Part shown: positions 19,943 to 29,015 of the stretch, in pieces | How positions within the stretch are numbered: the first letter of the stretch is position 1 | Layout of the letters: each line of letters opens with the position of its first letter | Source: Pleurocapsales cyanobacterium LEGE 06147 | GTDB taxonomy: Bacteria; Cyanobacteriota; Cyanobacteriia; Cyanobacteriales; Xenococcaceae | Direction of reading: 5' to 3' | NCBI GenBank assembly: GCA_015207585.1 | Contig: JADEWQ010000016.1 | Coordinates: 1 to 64,000 of the forward strand | Length of the DNA stretch: 64,000 bases | The notes under the pieces: model-generated | Seen by the model: the letters and a program-made list of their open reading frames with translations, nothing else | Told to the model about the DNA's origin: nothing | Database searches by the model: none | Position numbers and translations under genes: made by a program

Positions 19943-20035
19943 GCCCGAAGAGTGGACGTAAAAAAGCCACTTCTAGGCTACCCTGTGCGAAGCAGGAAGC
20001 CCACGCTTAAGCGTTAGCTAAGCGATGGGTACTTC
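19943..20035 (+). other. right end of IS605-type element and possible guide-RNA 3' region
   Basis: Immediately after tnpB there is a structured stretch: a small CCTG/CAGG hairpin (19982-19995) and a strong hairpin at 20000-20029, CCCA-CGCTTA pairing with TAAGCG-A-TGGG. IS200/IS605 elements carry such subterminal hairpins at the right end, and the omega/re-RNA of TnpB comes from this junction. The 3' boundary cannot be set from sequence alone. Confidence 0.55.
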
Positions 20036-20220
20036 ACGATAAGATTTAGAACCTTTAAATATTTTACCTGTTGAGATCGAAGACGGCAGCAAATTGATGG
20101 GCATTGTAAGTTGGGTTGTCTACATGAGTCAATTTTGTCTGAGCAAATTTCAAGGTTGCATCATTCAACAAAAAGCCATGCTACCCACTAAAGAAAAGAG
20201 TAAGTTGCACTACTCTCTTA

Positions 20221-20371
20221 GAGGATGTCTGAAAAGTAGATTCAACTCAGTTTTAAGTTTTTCGATCCCCCTAAATCCCCCTTGCAAAGGGGGACTTTGA
20301 TTCTTTTCCCCCCTTGACAAGGGGGGCTAGGGGGGATCGAATGTAGCAAATAAGACTTCTCAGATAACCTC
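20221..20371. mobile_element. 151-bp MITE containing a nested C-tract/G-tract palindrome
   Basis: The left end GAGGATGTCTGAAAAGT and the right end read on minus, GAGGTTATCTGAGAAGT, are inverted copies (13-14 of 17 identical), flanked by TTA on both sides. Inside, 20263-20340 is a second palindromic unit beginning TCGATCCCCCTA and ending TAGGGGGGATCGA, with internal CCCCCTTG/CAAGGGGG hairpins. Non-coding. Composite palindromes of this type are frequent in cyanobacterial intergenic DNA. Confidence 0.7.
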
Positions 20372-20514
20372 TTAATCACAGTTCTGATTCAAGCTTTGGC
20401 TGAGTGGCGAAAGTTGTTTGAGTCAAAGAGCATAACCCTTAGAAGTTCTGTTTAAATTTACCTTATAAATGCTCTTACTTTAGCCATTATCTTCAACTAT
20501 AGTACTAAAACTGA

Positions 20515-20548
20515 GTAGCTGATAACTGATAACTGTTAACTGGTAACT
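20515..20548. repeat. GATAACTGATAACTGTTAACTG repeat unit, split copies
   Basis: The stretch carries CTGATAACTGATAACTG followed by TTAACTGGTAACTG. The same units occur in inverted orientation at 8139-8199. It lies just downstream of the symporter stop, where it could act as a weak hairpin or is simply a dispersed intergenic repeat. Confidence 0.55.
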
Positions 20549-20549
20549 G

Positions 20550-22346
20550 TTATAGGTTGTTCTCATCTAAACCCGGTCTGGGCATCGGTAATATCTTTTT
20601 TTTGCTTAATTGACGCAACCAAAATCCTCCAGCAACAGCAACCAGTAAAGATATCCATCCAGTAAGAGGCTGAAGAAGGAAAAAGCCACCTATGGCAAAC
20701 ATCGAGCCAAATAGTAACAGAATAGCTGCGATAACCTTTAAAAGATCTTTGCCTAAATCTTGTAAGGGTGCTATGCCAGTACGTTTTCGTTGCTTGTGCC
20801 AACCCATTCCTCCAGGTCGTACGCGACGGTAAAATTTATCTAGGATTTCATCGGATTCTGGAGGAGTTAGGAACATAACTACCAGCCATAGAAAAGCGGT
20901 TACCGAAGAGATAAACAGTAATCTAGAACCGAAGTCAGCAAAAAGTTGCTCGAACTGTGGCAAACTGCTGATCGAGCCTAGTACAAACCCTCCAATCATG
21001 GCTGCTAGTTCTGCCGCCGCATTAATTCGCCACCAAAACCAACGTAAAATTAACACTAAACCAGGTCCAGTTCCGATCGCGATTACCAATCGAAATACCG
21101 TTGTTATATCCGTAGCATAGAAAGCAGCAACTGCTCCCAAAACTGTTACTAAACCGGAAGCCAAACGTCCTGCCAACACTAGTTCTGCTTGACTGGCACG
21201 GGGATGAATGAAGCGTAAATATAAATCATTAGTCAGATAAGATGCACCCCAGTTGATGGAAGTGGAGACGGTACTCATAAAAGCAGCGATTAGGGAAGCT
21301 ACTACCAACCCCAACATCACTGGGGGTAGGAAATCCAGCATTAATCGGGGATAGCCTAACTCGGGGTCGTCTAGGTCTGGATAAATGATAATGGCTACTA
21401 AAGCAACAACAATCCAGGGCCAAGTACGGACAATGTAATTAAGAATATTAAACAACCAAGCCGATTTTTCTGCTTCTGCTTCATCTTTTGCTGCCGCTAA
21501 TCTTTGAATAAATTCTCCCCCGCCATCGCTACGGCGAAATGACCACCATTGCACAAATAGGTAAGCAGCAAAAGTAGTTGCCGTAATTCCTGCCACATCA
21601 CTCCACCTAAGTCCTCCCTGACTCCAAGTGATGGGAAAAAAAGATAGTACATCCATCTCAGTTGCTTGTTGTACTTGGGGAATGAGTGCGTGAATGCCAC
21701 CAACATGATTAACTGCTACTATCGCTACAGCGATCGCGCCAAACATAGCTAGAAAAAACTGGAAAAAATCGGTAGTTACCACTCCCCATAAGCCAGAAAA
21801 CCCCGAATAAATAAGGACGAAGATGCTAATACCGACTACAATCCAAATTTTTTGATTTTCACCTAAATCTAATCCCAAATTCTGAGTCAGTTCTAAGGCG
21901 GTTACAACTTTTACCATGGCTAGCATGGCATAACCTATGCCAATACAGTTGATGGGAACGGCAAACAGAAAAGCTTTAGTTCCCCTCAAGACTGCCGCCA
22001 TCTTTCCCCCGTAGCGCATCTCTGTTAACTCCGCATCGGTAACAATTTCCGAACGTCGCCAGAGTCGGGAAAAGATGTAAATTAAAATAATATGAGAGAT
22101 GCCAAAACTCCACCACTCCCAGTTTCCCGCAATACCCCGACTAGCCACTACACCACATATATACAGGGGAGTATCGATGGAAAAAGTAGTTGCCGCCATA
22201 CTCGTCCCCGCCAACCACCAAGGCAGCGATCGCCCAGAAACAAAAAAATCAACTAAGCTTTTTGCTGCGCGACGAGATAGATATAGTCCCAGTCCCATCG
22301 TTAATAGAAAATACAGTAAGATAATCAGCCAATCAACTAGATGCAT
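20550..22346 (-). CDS. sodium:solute symporter (SSS family)
   Basis: 598 residues with about 13 membrane helices. The N-terminal LYFLLTMGLGLYLSRRAA, GRSLPWWLAGTSMAATTFS and the WEWWSFG segment are typical of the SSS (SLC5) fold of LeuT type. Members couple uptake of a small solute to Na+. The substrate cannot be told: several cyanobacterial homologues are annotated as general SSS transporters. Together with a Na+-pumping N-ATPase in the same window, this fits a cell that uses a sodium-motive force. The C-terminal ~60 residues form two further helices. Confidence 0.88.
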   Translation of the reverse strand: MHLVDWLIILLYFLLTMGLGLYLSRRAAKSLVDFFVSGRSLPWWLAGTSMAATTFSIDTPLYICGVVASRGIAGNWEWWSFGISHIILIYIFSRLWRRSEIVTDAELTEMRYGGKMAAVLRGTKAFLFAVPINCIGIGYAMLAMVKVVTALELTQNLGLDLGENQKIWIVVGISIFVLIYSGFSGLWGVVTTDFFQFFLAMFGAIAVAIVAVNHVGGIHALIPQVQQATEMDVLSFFPITWSQGGLRWSDVAGITATTFAAYLFVQWWSFRRSDGGGEFIQRLAAAKDEAEAEKSAWLFNILNYIVRTWPWIVVALVAIIIYPDLDDPELGYPRLMLDFLPPVMLGLVVASLIAAFMSTVSTSINWGASYLTNDLYLRFIHPRASQAELVLAGRLASGLVTVLGAVAAFYATDITTVFRLVIAIGTGPGLVLILRWFWWRINAAAELAAMIGGFVLGSISSLPQFEQLFADFGSRLLFISSVTAFLWLVVMFLTPPESDEILDKFYRRVRPGGMGWHKQRKRTGIAPLQDLGKDLLKVIAAILLLFGSMFAIGGFFLLQPLTGWISLLVAVAGGFWLRQLSKKKILPMPRPGLDENNL

Positions 22347-22905
22347 CGTCTCGATATTAATTAACTTTTGGCAAAAGTATATTCTGTATATTTTGAATGT
22401 GAAACTTGGGAATGGAAATAGATAATAAACTTAATTGTGAAAAAGGTAAAATTTTTTTCTTTTTACCGCTGCATCACCTGCTTATATCAAATCCGATTGA
22501 ATACTTACACTTTGGTTTTGAGAGGTCAGAGGTAGAGAGGAATTGAGAGATTAGGAACTGGGGAATTAGGGAAATCTTCCCCCGAGCACAAATTTTCTAC
22601 TTCTCTAGTTGTCGATGAGGTAAGAAGGAATGCGATAAAATAAGGCAAATAGTTTTTATATAGCTAATTAAACGGACTCGCTCTTATTTATAGCCAAATT
22701 GGATTTTTAAGTGAACTAATTATTACTTTTAGTTTTGAGCGTCAGTCTCATTATATTTTTGCTTCACCAAATTAAATTTTTATTCTCTTTTTTAGGTTGA
22801 AATACTTAAACAATAATAATTTTTCTTGATTTTATCGATTAAATTGCTACGTACTTACTTTGGCTTCTATAGCAATCGATGTTTAGTCTTACATCATGGC
22901 GATCG
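22347..22905. other. AT-rich intergenic region
   Basis: About 560 bp. I see no reading frame with a ribosome site and no repeat element with clear ends. Several T-runs and a HIP1-like site at 22900 are present. The first 80 bp should contain the promoter of the symporter gene. Confidence 0.5.
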
Positions 22906-23445
22906 CTATGTCATTGTATCTGCTTGATACTGCATAAATGTTACTGGCAAACCCAGATAAGTTCTTGCCAAATGGGATAAGCCGAATTTAGATTTGAGCG
23001 ATCGCGGTAATTCCTGCCAAGCGATCGAGCGAAAACCTTTTTGAGTGTAAAAATTAACTAACTTTTGTCCTAGACATTCTAAGTAAAGTGGTTTCTTTGC
23101 TTCTTGGATGAGATGGACGGTTAAATAACTACCTATACCCTGTCCTCGCCATTTAGGCGAGACGACTAAACTACCTAGTTCCTGAGCATCGGGAAAATCC
23201 CGCAACTGCCCGCAAGCGATTAAACTTCCTTTCTCTTCAACTACCCAAAACTGTTGCCAGCGTAACTGAGTCGGATCGAGTCTGGCTCCTAAAACTAATC
23301 GAACAATTGCCCATCGATCCTTAGCAGTTGCGGAACGTAAAATACAACCTGGCGGTAATGCTAAAGATTGTTTCTTCAAGAAAATATCTGACAAGTCAAA
23401 AATGTCAGAAAAAATATAACTTAAATTATTTGATAATATTAGCAA
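22906..23445 (-). CDS. GNAT-family N-acetyltransferase
   Basis: 179 residues. Core motif ELGSLVVSPKWRGQGIGSYL near residues 90-110 has the Q/RxxGxG/A acetyl-CoA pyrophosphate loop, preceded by strand FWVVEEKGSLIACGQL and followed by LECLGQKLVNFYTQKGF, where the Tyr and GF positions match GNAT motif B. Substrate unknown. The frame begins at TTG 23445 with GGAG 7 nt upstream; a later internal start is less likely because the residues before ILRSATAKD are few. Confidence 0.75.
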   Translation of the reverse strand: MLILSNNLSYIFSDIFDLSDIFLKKQSLALPPGCILRSATAKDRWAIVRLVLGARLDPTQLRWQQFWVVEEKGSLIACGQLRDFPDAQELGSLVVSPKWRGQGIGSYLTVHLIQEAKKPLYLECLGQKLVNFYTQKGFRSIAWQELPRSLKSKFGLSHLARTYLGLPVTFMQYQADTMT

Positions 23446-23598
23446 ATTTACTCCAATCTACCAAAAACCGCTTGCTAAATTAGAGATTTATTGCGTAAAA
23501 TTCGTTTTTACTTTCCTCCCGATCGACTATACATTGGCTGAAATGGTAGTTTATCTGTTTACCAGCTAATTAGGTTGACCGGAAGGATTGTGTTTTGA

Positions 23599-23994
23599 TT
23601 AAAAACCACCAAAACTGGGATCGAAAGTTGAATTTGGTACGGGGACATCTACAGGTACGTGTACCGGAGTTTCAATCACAGGACTGCTTACACCTGTTTG
23701 ATTGAATTCGCCACCACCAACAAACTGATTTCCGTCGTAGGTTTGTTCTACATTGCCAGGACCAACATATAGTTGAGTTGTCGTGCCGGTAACACTATTA
23801 CCCAAACAGTTTCCATCACTACCCATGTTGAAATTGCCCTCTTGAGTAGCTGGTGCTTGGGATCCATGAATCGCTACCTGCGTCAGTACGTCTGTCGTGG
23901 CACAGGCATGAGCTTTAGGGGTAATTGAAGGTAATATTGGCAATAATGCCGACAAAGATAATATGCTAATCGAAGAAAGTAAATTGAATTTCAT
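23599..23994 (-). CDS. secreted hypothetical protein, Gly/Asn/Thr-rich
   Basis: 131 residues. A signal peptide (hydrophobic residues 8-25, cleavage near AHA-CA) is followed by a Gly/Asn/Gln/Thr-rich region with three Cys and no repeats longer than a few residues. The C-terminus is Pro/Val-rich (PVHVPVDVPVPN). Start ATG follows GGAG. The gene lies next to another secreted Asn/Gln-rich protein on the same strand, so both may be surface components. No recognised family. Confidence 0.65.
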   Translation of the reverse strand: MKFNLLSSISILSLSALLPILPSITPKAHACATTDVLTQVAIHGSQAPATQEGNFNMGSDGNCLGNSVTGTTTQLYVGPGNVEQTYDGNQFVGGGEFNQTGVSSPVIETPVHVPVDVPVPNSTFDPSFGGF

Positions 23995-24254
23995 GGTTGT
24001 TTTTCTCCAGACCTCATCAATGTTTTATTACTGTTGAATGCTCGTTCTTATGCAGTTGACGAGCAGAGCGAAAAACTTCTAGGGTTATTTATAGAGTACT
24101 TTTGAGTGCGCTAGAGACGAATCTGTATTGCACTTTTGTAAGCTCCGTGAAGCGTAGTATTGTTTTATAGCAAAGATGGGGACGGCATAGATGGAAATAA
24201 ATCTTCGTTCCGTCAGTACTTTCCCATCTTTCTTTGCCCAGTTTCTAAATCTTG

Positions 24255-24608
24255 TTAGTAAGGCATGTAGTAAGGAACTCCATAGCCGTCTACATCGGTT
24301 TGGATCTGTCCGTTGAACTGGTCTATATTTTGATTGACAAAGTTACCAGTACCGACAGCAGCACCGGAGTTAGACGCATCTTGAACGGAAGTTTGTACTT
24401 GGGGATCTGTGCCGTAGTAGTAGCCGTCTAGTTGCAGTTGGTCTTGAAAATTAGTCTGATTAATGTTTTGATTGACAAAGTTACCAGTACCGATCGCTGC
24501 GCCAGAGTTGGAAGCACCTTGGAAGTTGGTCTGTATTTCTTGTGCGAAAACAGCAACCGGAGAGAAAGCCAGAGCAGCGGTAGCGATTAAACCAAGAGAT
24601 TTTTTCAT
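24255..24608 (-). CDS. secreted protein with two curlin-like Asn/Gln repeats
   Basis: 117 residues. A signal peptide ends at AVFAQ (residue 22-23). The mature protein is two tandem ~42-residue repeats sharing the core ASNSGAA-I/V-GTGNFVNQNI, with Gln/Asn/Gly spacing recalling curlin and other functional-amyloid repeats. The nucleotide repeats are also close (two copies of the TTGATTGACAAAGTTACCAG block), indicating recent duplication. Tyr-rich ends (YYYGTD, YYMPY) may aid assembly. Amyloid formation is inference. Confidence 0.75.
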   Translation of the reverse strand: MKKSLGLIATAALAFSPVAVFAQEIQTNFQGASNSGAAIGTGNFVNQNINQTNFQDQLQLDGYYYGTDPQVQTSVQDASNSGAAVGTGNFVNQNIDQFNGQIQTDVDGYGVPYYMPY

Positions 24609-25125
24609 TGTTCTAGACCTCTAAAGGAATTAAATTAGTGAACTAAATTTAAGTGTCGTGTTGTTGTTAATACTTAGTATGTAGAGTGGATTAATTTTAT
24701 GCAGGTTGTCGCTCAAAAAAGAGACAAGGGGGACTAGGGTGACTGGGGAAAGTGTTGTCAAATCCTCTCCGCGTCTCCGCGTCTCCCCGTCCCCATGTCA
24801 ATCTTCACCATTGCATGATGATGCAACACCAATTTCTGTTTCCCTACTTCTTCCCGATTAGTTCCTAAATTAAGAACAGCAGGTATTTCCCTCCCTGGAA
24901 AATATTCGTTTAGGGTATAGTCTATGGGAACTAAATCTCTCGATTACGAGCAATAAATAACCTGTTATTTTATTGCTTTCCAGAGAAGTCCCAGCCCTAT
25001 CATGGCTTTTTTTTTCATTCATTTAATTATTAGCTTTATTTTTGCCTATTTACTTATCTTTCTTCTCTAGTTTTTCTCGCTCAAAAACTAATTTAAAAAA
25101 AAGAGGGATTCAGGAGAAAGGTTCA
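24609..25125. other. intergenic region with a coding-like remnant
   Basis: Around 520 bp. On the minus strand, 24758-24943 is open for 61 codons with a protein-like text (LNEYFPGREIPAVLN, then REEVGKQKLVLHHHAMVKID) but no start codon at its beginning, so it may be a gene remnant of unknown family. A C/T-rich spacer of the CTCCGCGTCTCC type near 24770 is a common cyanobacterial intergenic motif. Confidence 0.4.
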
Positions 25126-25287
25126 ATGAAAGAGAAAAGCACTTCTACTGGTTTTTGGGAAAGGTCTTTTACTGCAGTAGGACTTACTATTTTGCTGCTT
25201 ATTTATCAAAAAATGTCTTTGGGAACTCCAGCTTCCTCTGTCTTAACAAGAATAAACTCGATTCATTCCTCATCGGTTTTACATTAA
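25126..25287 (+). CDS. possible small membrane peptide
   Basis: 53 codons from ATG 25126, preceded by AGGAGAAAGG at about 5 nt. One hydrophobic segment (SFTAVGLTILLLIYQKM) follows a charged N-terminus. A rho-independent terminator lies about 220 bp downstream on the same strand. No family is recognised and the tail is Ser-rich, so it is a weak candidate. Confidence 0.3.
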   Translation: MKEKSTSTGFWERSFTAVGLTILLLIYQKMSLGTPASSVLTRINSIHSSSVLH

Positions 25288-25508
25288 GGTGGATCGAGCA
25301 ATTGTTATTAGTGGCGTCCGGTTAATTTTATCAAAACTTTAAAAAAAGCTGTCGATAAAAAAGTTTTTTTGACAGAAACTTTACCACAAGCATCGAATAA
25401 CAAGAAATAATAATATATATCAGGCACTTTTCTGAAGACGCTGATTCTAATACCTTAAAAACCAATTTAAATTTTACTTTCTCCGACTAACAGAGATAGC
25501 TCCCTCTA

Positions 25509-25537
25509 AACCTTCTCATTAAGAGAAGGTTTTTTTA
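25509..25537 (+). terminator. rho-independent terminator
   Basis: Stem AACCTTCTC, loop ATTAA, stem GAGAAGGTT, followed by six or more T. A perfect 9-bp stem. It would end transcription from the small ORF at 25126 or protect the futA region from read-through. Confidence 0.8.
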
Positions 25538-25620
25538 GGAATTTTAAAGTTTTATTTTCTATTAACTAAGAGAAATATGGAAGAATTAAAAGACCAAAGC
25601 TGTCGCACAAAAACTAGGAA

Positions 25621-25765
25621 GCCGAACAAGATTTACCTAAAGAAAATCCTCACACTAAAGCCCACATTGTTCAACTAGACAATTCGGGAGCGCACACTGC
25701 CGAGCAAATCAAGCTCTCAAGATCCAATTGTTGTTTCAACCCCCTTATTCTCCAAAATTAAATCC
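25621..25765 (+). pseudogene. IS630-family transposase relic
   Basis: Frame one reads EQDLPKENPHTKAHIVQLDN and then SGAHTAEQIKL, holding the catalytic DN motif of IS630/Tc1 DDE transposases. After a one-base shift the text LLFQPPYSPKLNP gives the PYSPxLNP motif preceding the final Glu. The catalytic Glu and the rest are lost. It is unlike the intact IS630 at 40709-41855. Confidence 0.75.
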
Positions 25766-25869
25766 TCTGGTTACTGATAAAAAGTTTCAGTAATCGTGTA
25801 AATTACTTTTAAGTGCTTACTACAGTTATTTAATGATTTTGCTGCCTAATTGAGGATAGAGAATATAAG

Positions 25870-26925
25870 ATGACCATAAAAAGAAGGATGTTTTTGGCTT
25901 CTGGCGCGGCTATGACAGCGGTTGCAGTTCACCAAGTCTGGAGTGCTAGGGATAGTCTTGCGCAAAGCGAAAAATTTCTTAATCTTTATACAGCGCGGCA
26001 TTATGATGCAGACAATCAGGTTTATGAGGGCTTTTTTAACAAGACTGGTATAAAAGTCAATTTTGTAGAAGCCCCAGCGGATGTATTAATTGAGCGCGTC
26101 AAAAGTGAAGGGGTCAACAGTCCAGCCGATGTAATTATTACGGTGGATGGGGGGAATTTGTGGCGTACCCAGCAGGAAGGTTTGTTTCAAAAAGTTCCTG
26201 CCAACAGTCGGCTTTATACTGCCATTCCTGAAAATCTGCGAGACCCAGATGGCTACTGGTTTGGCTTTACAAAGCGTGCCCGCGTTATTATGCACAACAA
26301 ATCGCGGGTCAAACCCACCGATATTGCTCGTTATGAAGACCTGGCAGATACAAAATGGCGCGGCAAGGTAATAGTTCGCTCTTCTAGCAATGTGTACAAT
26401 CAATCCCTGGTCGGTTCGATGATTGCGGCAAACGGCGAGCCGCAAACAGAGGCATGGGCAAAAGGCGTCGTGGCAAACTTTGCCCGCAAACCTGAAGGAA
26501 ACGATACAACGCAGATTAAGGAAGTGGCGGCGGGTATTGGCGATCTAACGCTCGCCAACACATACTACTTAGTTCGGCTTGCTAGGTCGAGTAAGCCAGA
26601 AGATCGGGATATTGCTAGCAAGGTGGGAGTGATTTTCCCTAACCAAGGAGATCGGGGTACCCATATTAACATTAGCGGTGGCGGCATTGCCAGGTATGCG
26701 CCTAACCGGGAGGCAGCGATCCAGTTTCTAGAATATTTGACAACTCCAGAAGCCCAGCAAATCTTTGCGGGAAGCAATTACGAATATCCTGTACTGCAAG
26801 GCGTACCGAAGGATGAGGTGCTAGCCAGTTTCGGTGATTTCAAGGAAGATTCACTGAATGCAAAAATCTTTGGCGAATTGAATGATACAGCACTAAAACT
26901 GATGGATCGCGCTGGCTGGACCTAG
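25870..26925 (+). CDS. futA: Fe(III) ABC transporter substrate-binding protein (FutA-like)
   Basis: 351 residues. A KRRMF twin-arginine-type signal, hydrophobic core and AQS cleavage site at ~residue 32 are followed by LNLYTARHYDAD, whose first Tyr/His positions are iron ligands in FutA. The later NTYYLVRL pair of Tyr supplies further ligands. Typical bacterial ferric-binding fold, with C-terminal LKLMDRAGW. It captures Fe(III) in the periplasm (or protects photosystem II in the FutA1/IdiA role). The permease gene futB is convergent 118 bp downstream rather than in the same operon; no ATPase gene is in the window. Confidence 0.9.
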   Translation: MTIKRRMFLASGAAMTAVAVHQVWSARDSLAQSEKFLNLYTARHYDADNQVYEGFFNKTGIKVNFVEAPADVLIERVKSEGVNSPADVIITVDGGNLWRTQQEGLFQKVPANSRLYTAIPENLRDPDGYWFGFTKRARVIMHNKSRVKPTDIARYEDLADTKWRGKVIVRSSSNVYNQSLVGSMIAANGEPQTEAWAKGVVANFARKPEGNDTTQIKEVAAGIGDLTLANTYYLVRLARSSKPEDRDIASKVGVIFPNQGDRGTHINISGGGIARYAPNREAAIQFLEYLTTPEAQQIFAGSNYEYPVLQGVPKDEVLASFGDFKEDSLNAKIFGELNDTALKLMDRAGWT

Positions 26926-27043
26926 GAAATTCTATGGCAACCGTTTTCGAGTAAGTGCATTGCAACGCTTGGGTAAAGAGCGCATATCCCTTACAGTGGA
27001 GTAGGGGCAGGATTTTTAAGCTTCTGTCTTTGTTTGGCACGCA

Positions 27044-28783
27044 TCAACGGCGATCGCCCTGCGTCATTTGCCAATTAAGTAATACCACGGGCAACAATCC
27101 TACGGCGACAATCGCCAATGCCGGTACGGCAGCTTCTGCCAATCGCTCATCCGATGCGAGGTTATAGACGCGAACTGCTAGCGTATCAAAATTAAATGGG
27201 CGCACAATTAACGTAGCTGGCAGTTCTTTCATTACATCAACGAACACTAAGATTAATCCGGTTAATAAGCCACTACGCATCAGTGGCAAATGCACTTTTT
27301 GCAAAGTGGAAATCTTACCGCAACCCAGGCTGCGTGCTGCATCATCGAGACTCGGCTCGATCTGCTCCAAGCTAGATTCCACCGGACCAAATCCCACTGC
27401 GAGAAAGCGCACCAGATAGGCAAACACCAGTGCTGCAATCGTTCCGCTCAGCAGCAGCCCGGTAGAAACCCCAAAAGTAGAGCGGCTCCAGGCATCAAGG
27501 GTATTATCAAATTGCCCTAACGGCACTAAGACTCCTACGGCAATCACTGCTCCTGGGACAGCGTAACCCGAGGTTGCAACCCGAGTTGCCCCGCGGTTGG
27601 CAGGACGCAACCGTTGCCCATAAGCCAGAAAGACAGAAATCAGTATCGCGATCGCTGCCGTCAGCAGTGCCAGCAGCAAACTATGCTTGGCAAAATCCCA
27701 AAAGCGATCGCTTGTATTCTGCATAATTGCCTCAGTTGAACCTACTGCACTGGGAAAATCAGTATCGGCGCGCGAGTCTGTTCCTGGAGAACTGCTGGCA
27801 ACCCTAACCATCTGCATTAGCACCCCTGCAGGAACCAAAAATCCCAAGAGAATGGGTATGCCACATACCAAAATTGCTAGCAAGCTGTGCCACCCAGAAA
27901 GGGTATAGCCAGACACTGCACGTCCCCGCTTTCCGGCACTTTGGTAATAGCGTTGTTGTTGGCGAGAAATCCGTTCGAGCACAATCAGACCAAAAACAAA
28001 TACCAGTAATAATGCTGCCAACTGTGATGCTGCCAACCGTTCGCCCATGCCAAACCAGGTTCGATAGATGCCTGTGGTAAAGGTGGGAACTGAGAAAAAC
28101 TCAACGGTACCGAGGTCATTCAGTGTTTCCATTAATGCCAGGGATAAGCCCGCAACGATCGCCGGACGTGCCAACGGCAATGCGACTCTCCAAAAACTGC
28201 CCCAGGGATTGTAACCTAAATTGCGGCTGGCTTCTAGCAGAATACTAGATTGAGTCAGAAACGCCGAGCGTGCTAATAAGTACACATAAGGATACAACAC
28301 CAGTGTCAACATGGCAATTGCTCCTGGCAAAGATCTCACATTGGGAAACCAATAGTCCTGGACGGTTTCCCAGCCAAACCACTGACGCAACTGAGTTTGA
28401 ATCGGTCCGTAGAATTCTAGTAGTTCTGTGTAGGTATATGCCAGAATATAGGCAGGAGCAGCTAAGGGTAGCAGCAGTGCCGATTCAAACAATCGTTGCC
28501 CTGGGAAACGACAAAGCGTGACTAACCATGCAGTACTGATACCAATGGTAGCAGTGCCGATACCAACCCCTAACATTAGCCCTAGAGAGTTGGTAATATA
28601 GGTGTTCAAAACGGTGCTGGCTAAATGCTGCCAAATCGATCGCGCATCGACAAATACGCTACTCAATACTACCCAGATGGGCAGCGATAAAATAAACGCA
28701 ATCAACAGAGTGCCAACAGTCCAGCCATCCCAGCGAGGCAATTGAAAGCGAGCAGTAGAAAATTGAGGAAAAAGCGATCGCAT
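27044..28783 (-). CDS. futB: Fe(III) ABC transporter permease (FutB-like)
   Basis: 579 residues with twelve predicted helices arranged as two fused permease halves. Each half has an EAA loop: EASRNLGYNPWGSFWRVALP near residue 185 and DDAARSLGCGKISTLQKVHLP near 485. A two-in-one permease is normal for FutB/HitB-type iron uptake. It would partner with the FutA-type protein encoded convergently. The linker between the halves (about 300-360) is Ser/Gly/Asp-rich. Confidence 0.88.
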   Translation of the reverse strand: MRSLFPQFSTARFQLPRWDGWTVGTLLIAFILSLPIWVVLSSVFVDARSIWQHLASTVLNTYITNSLGLMLGVGIGTATIGISTAWLVTLCRFPGQRLFESALLLPLAAPAYILAYTYTELLEFYGPIQTQLRQWFGWETVQDYWFPNVRSLPGAIAMLTLVLYPYVYLLARSAFLTQSSILLEASRNLGYNPWGSFWRVALPLARPAIVAGLSLALMETLNDLGTVEFFSVPTFTTGIYRTWFGMGERLAASQLAALLLVFVFGLIVLERISRQQQRYYQSAGKRGRAVSGYTLSGWHSLLAILVCGIPILLGFLVPAGVLMQMVRVASSSPGTDSRADTDFPSAVGSTEAIMQNTSDRFWDFAKHSLLLALLTAAIAILISVFLAYGQRLRPANRGATRVATSGYAVPGAVIAVGVLVPLGQFDNTLDAWSRSTFGVSTGLLLSGTIAALVFAYLVRFLAVGFGPVESSLEQIEPSLDDAARSLGCGKISTLQKVHLPLMRSGLLTGLILVFVDVMKELPATLIVRPFNFDTLAVRVYNLASDERLAEAAVPALAIVAVGLLPVVLLNWQMTQGDRR

Positions 28784-29015
28784 ACAGAACCTTGAGTGGA
28801 ACGATAATTGAAAGTGCCAAAAATTTCCTTAAGGAAGATAAACATTAAAAGTGAAAAATTAGCAGCTATCTTTAATTTTTAACTTTAAATTTTTAATTTA
28901 CTGTTGCTCCTTAGTATAGGCTGAAACTATTGACTTGATTTACTAAACACATCTAAGATTCAATCTTGCTTAGTGCCATTCTCGAAAGTCGGTTTGGAGT
29001 AAATATTTTCTAAAT

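Noticed and set aside
20094-20300. 68-codon open frame on plus
   Set aside because: It runs into the MITE and its palindromic C-tracts; the encoded text changes character at the element border. An overlapping minus-strand open stretch is equally protein-like, so neither is supported.
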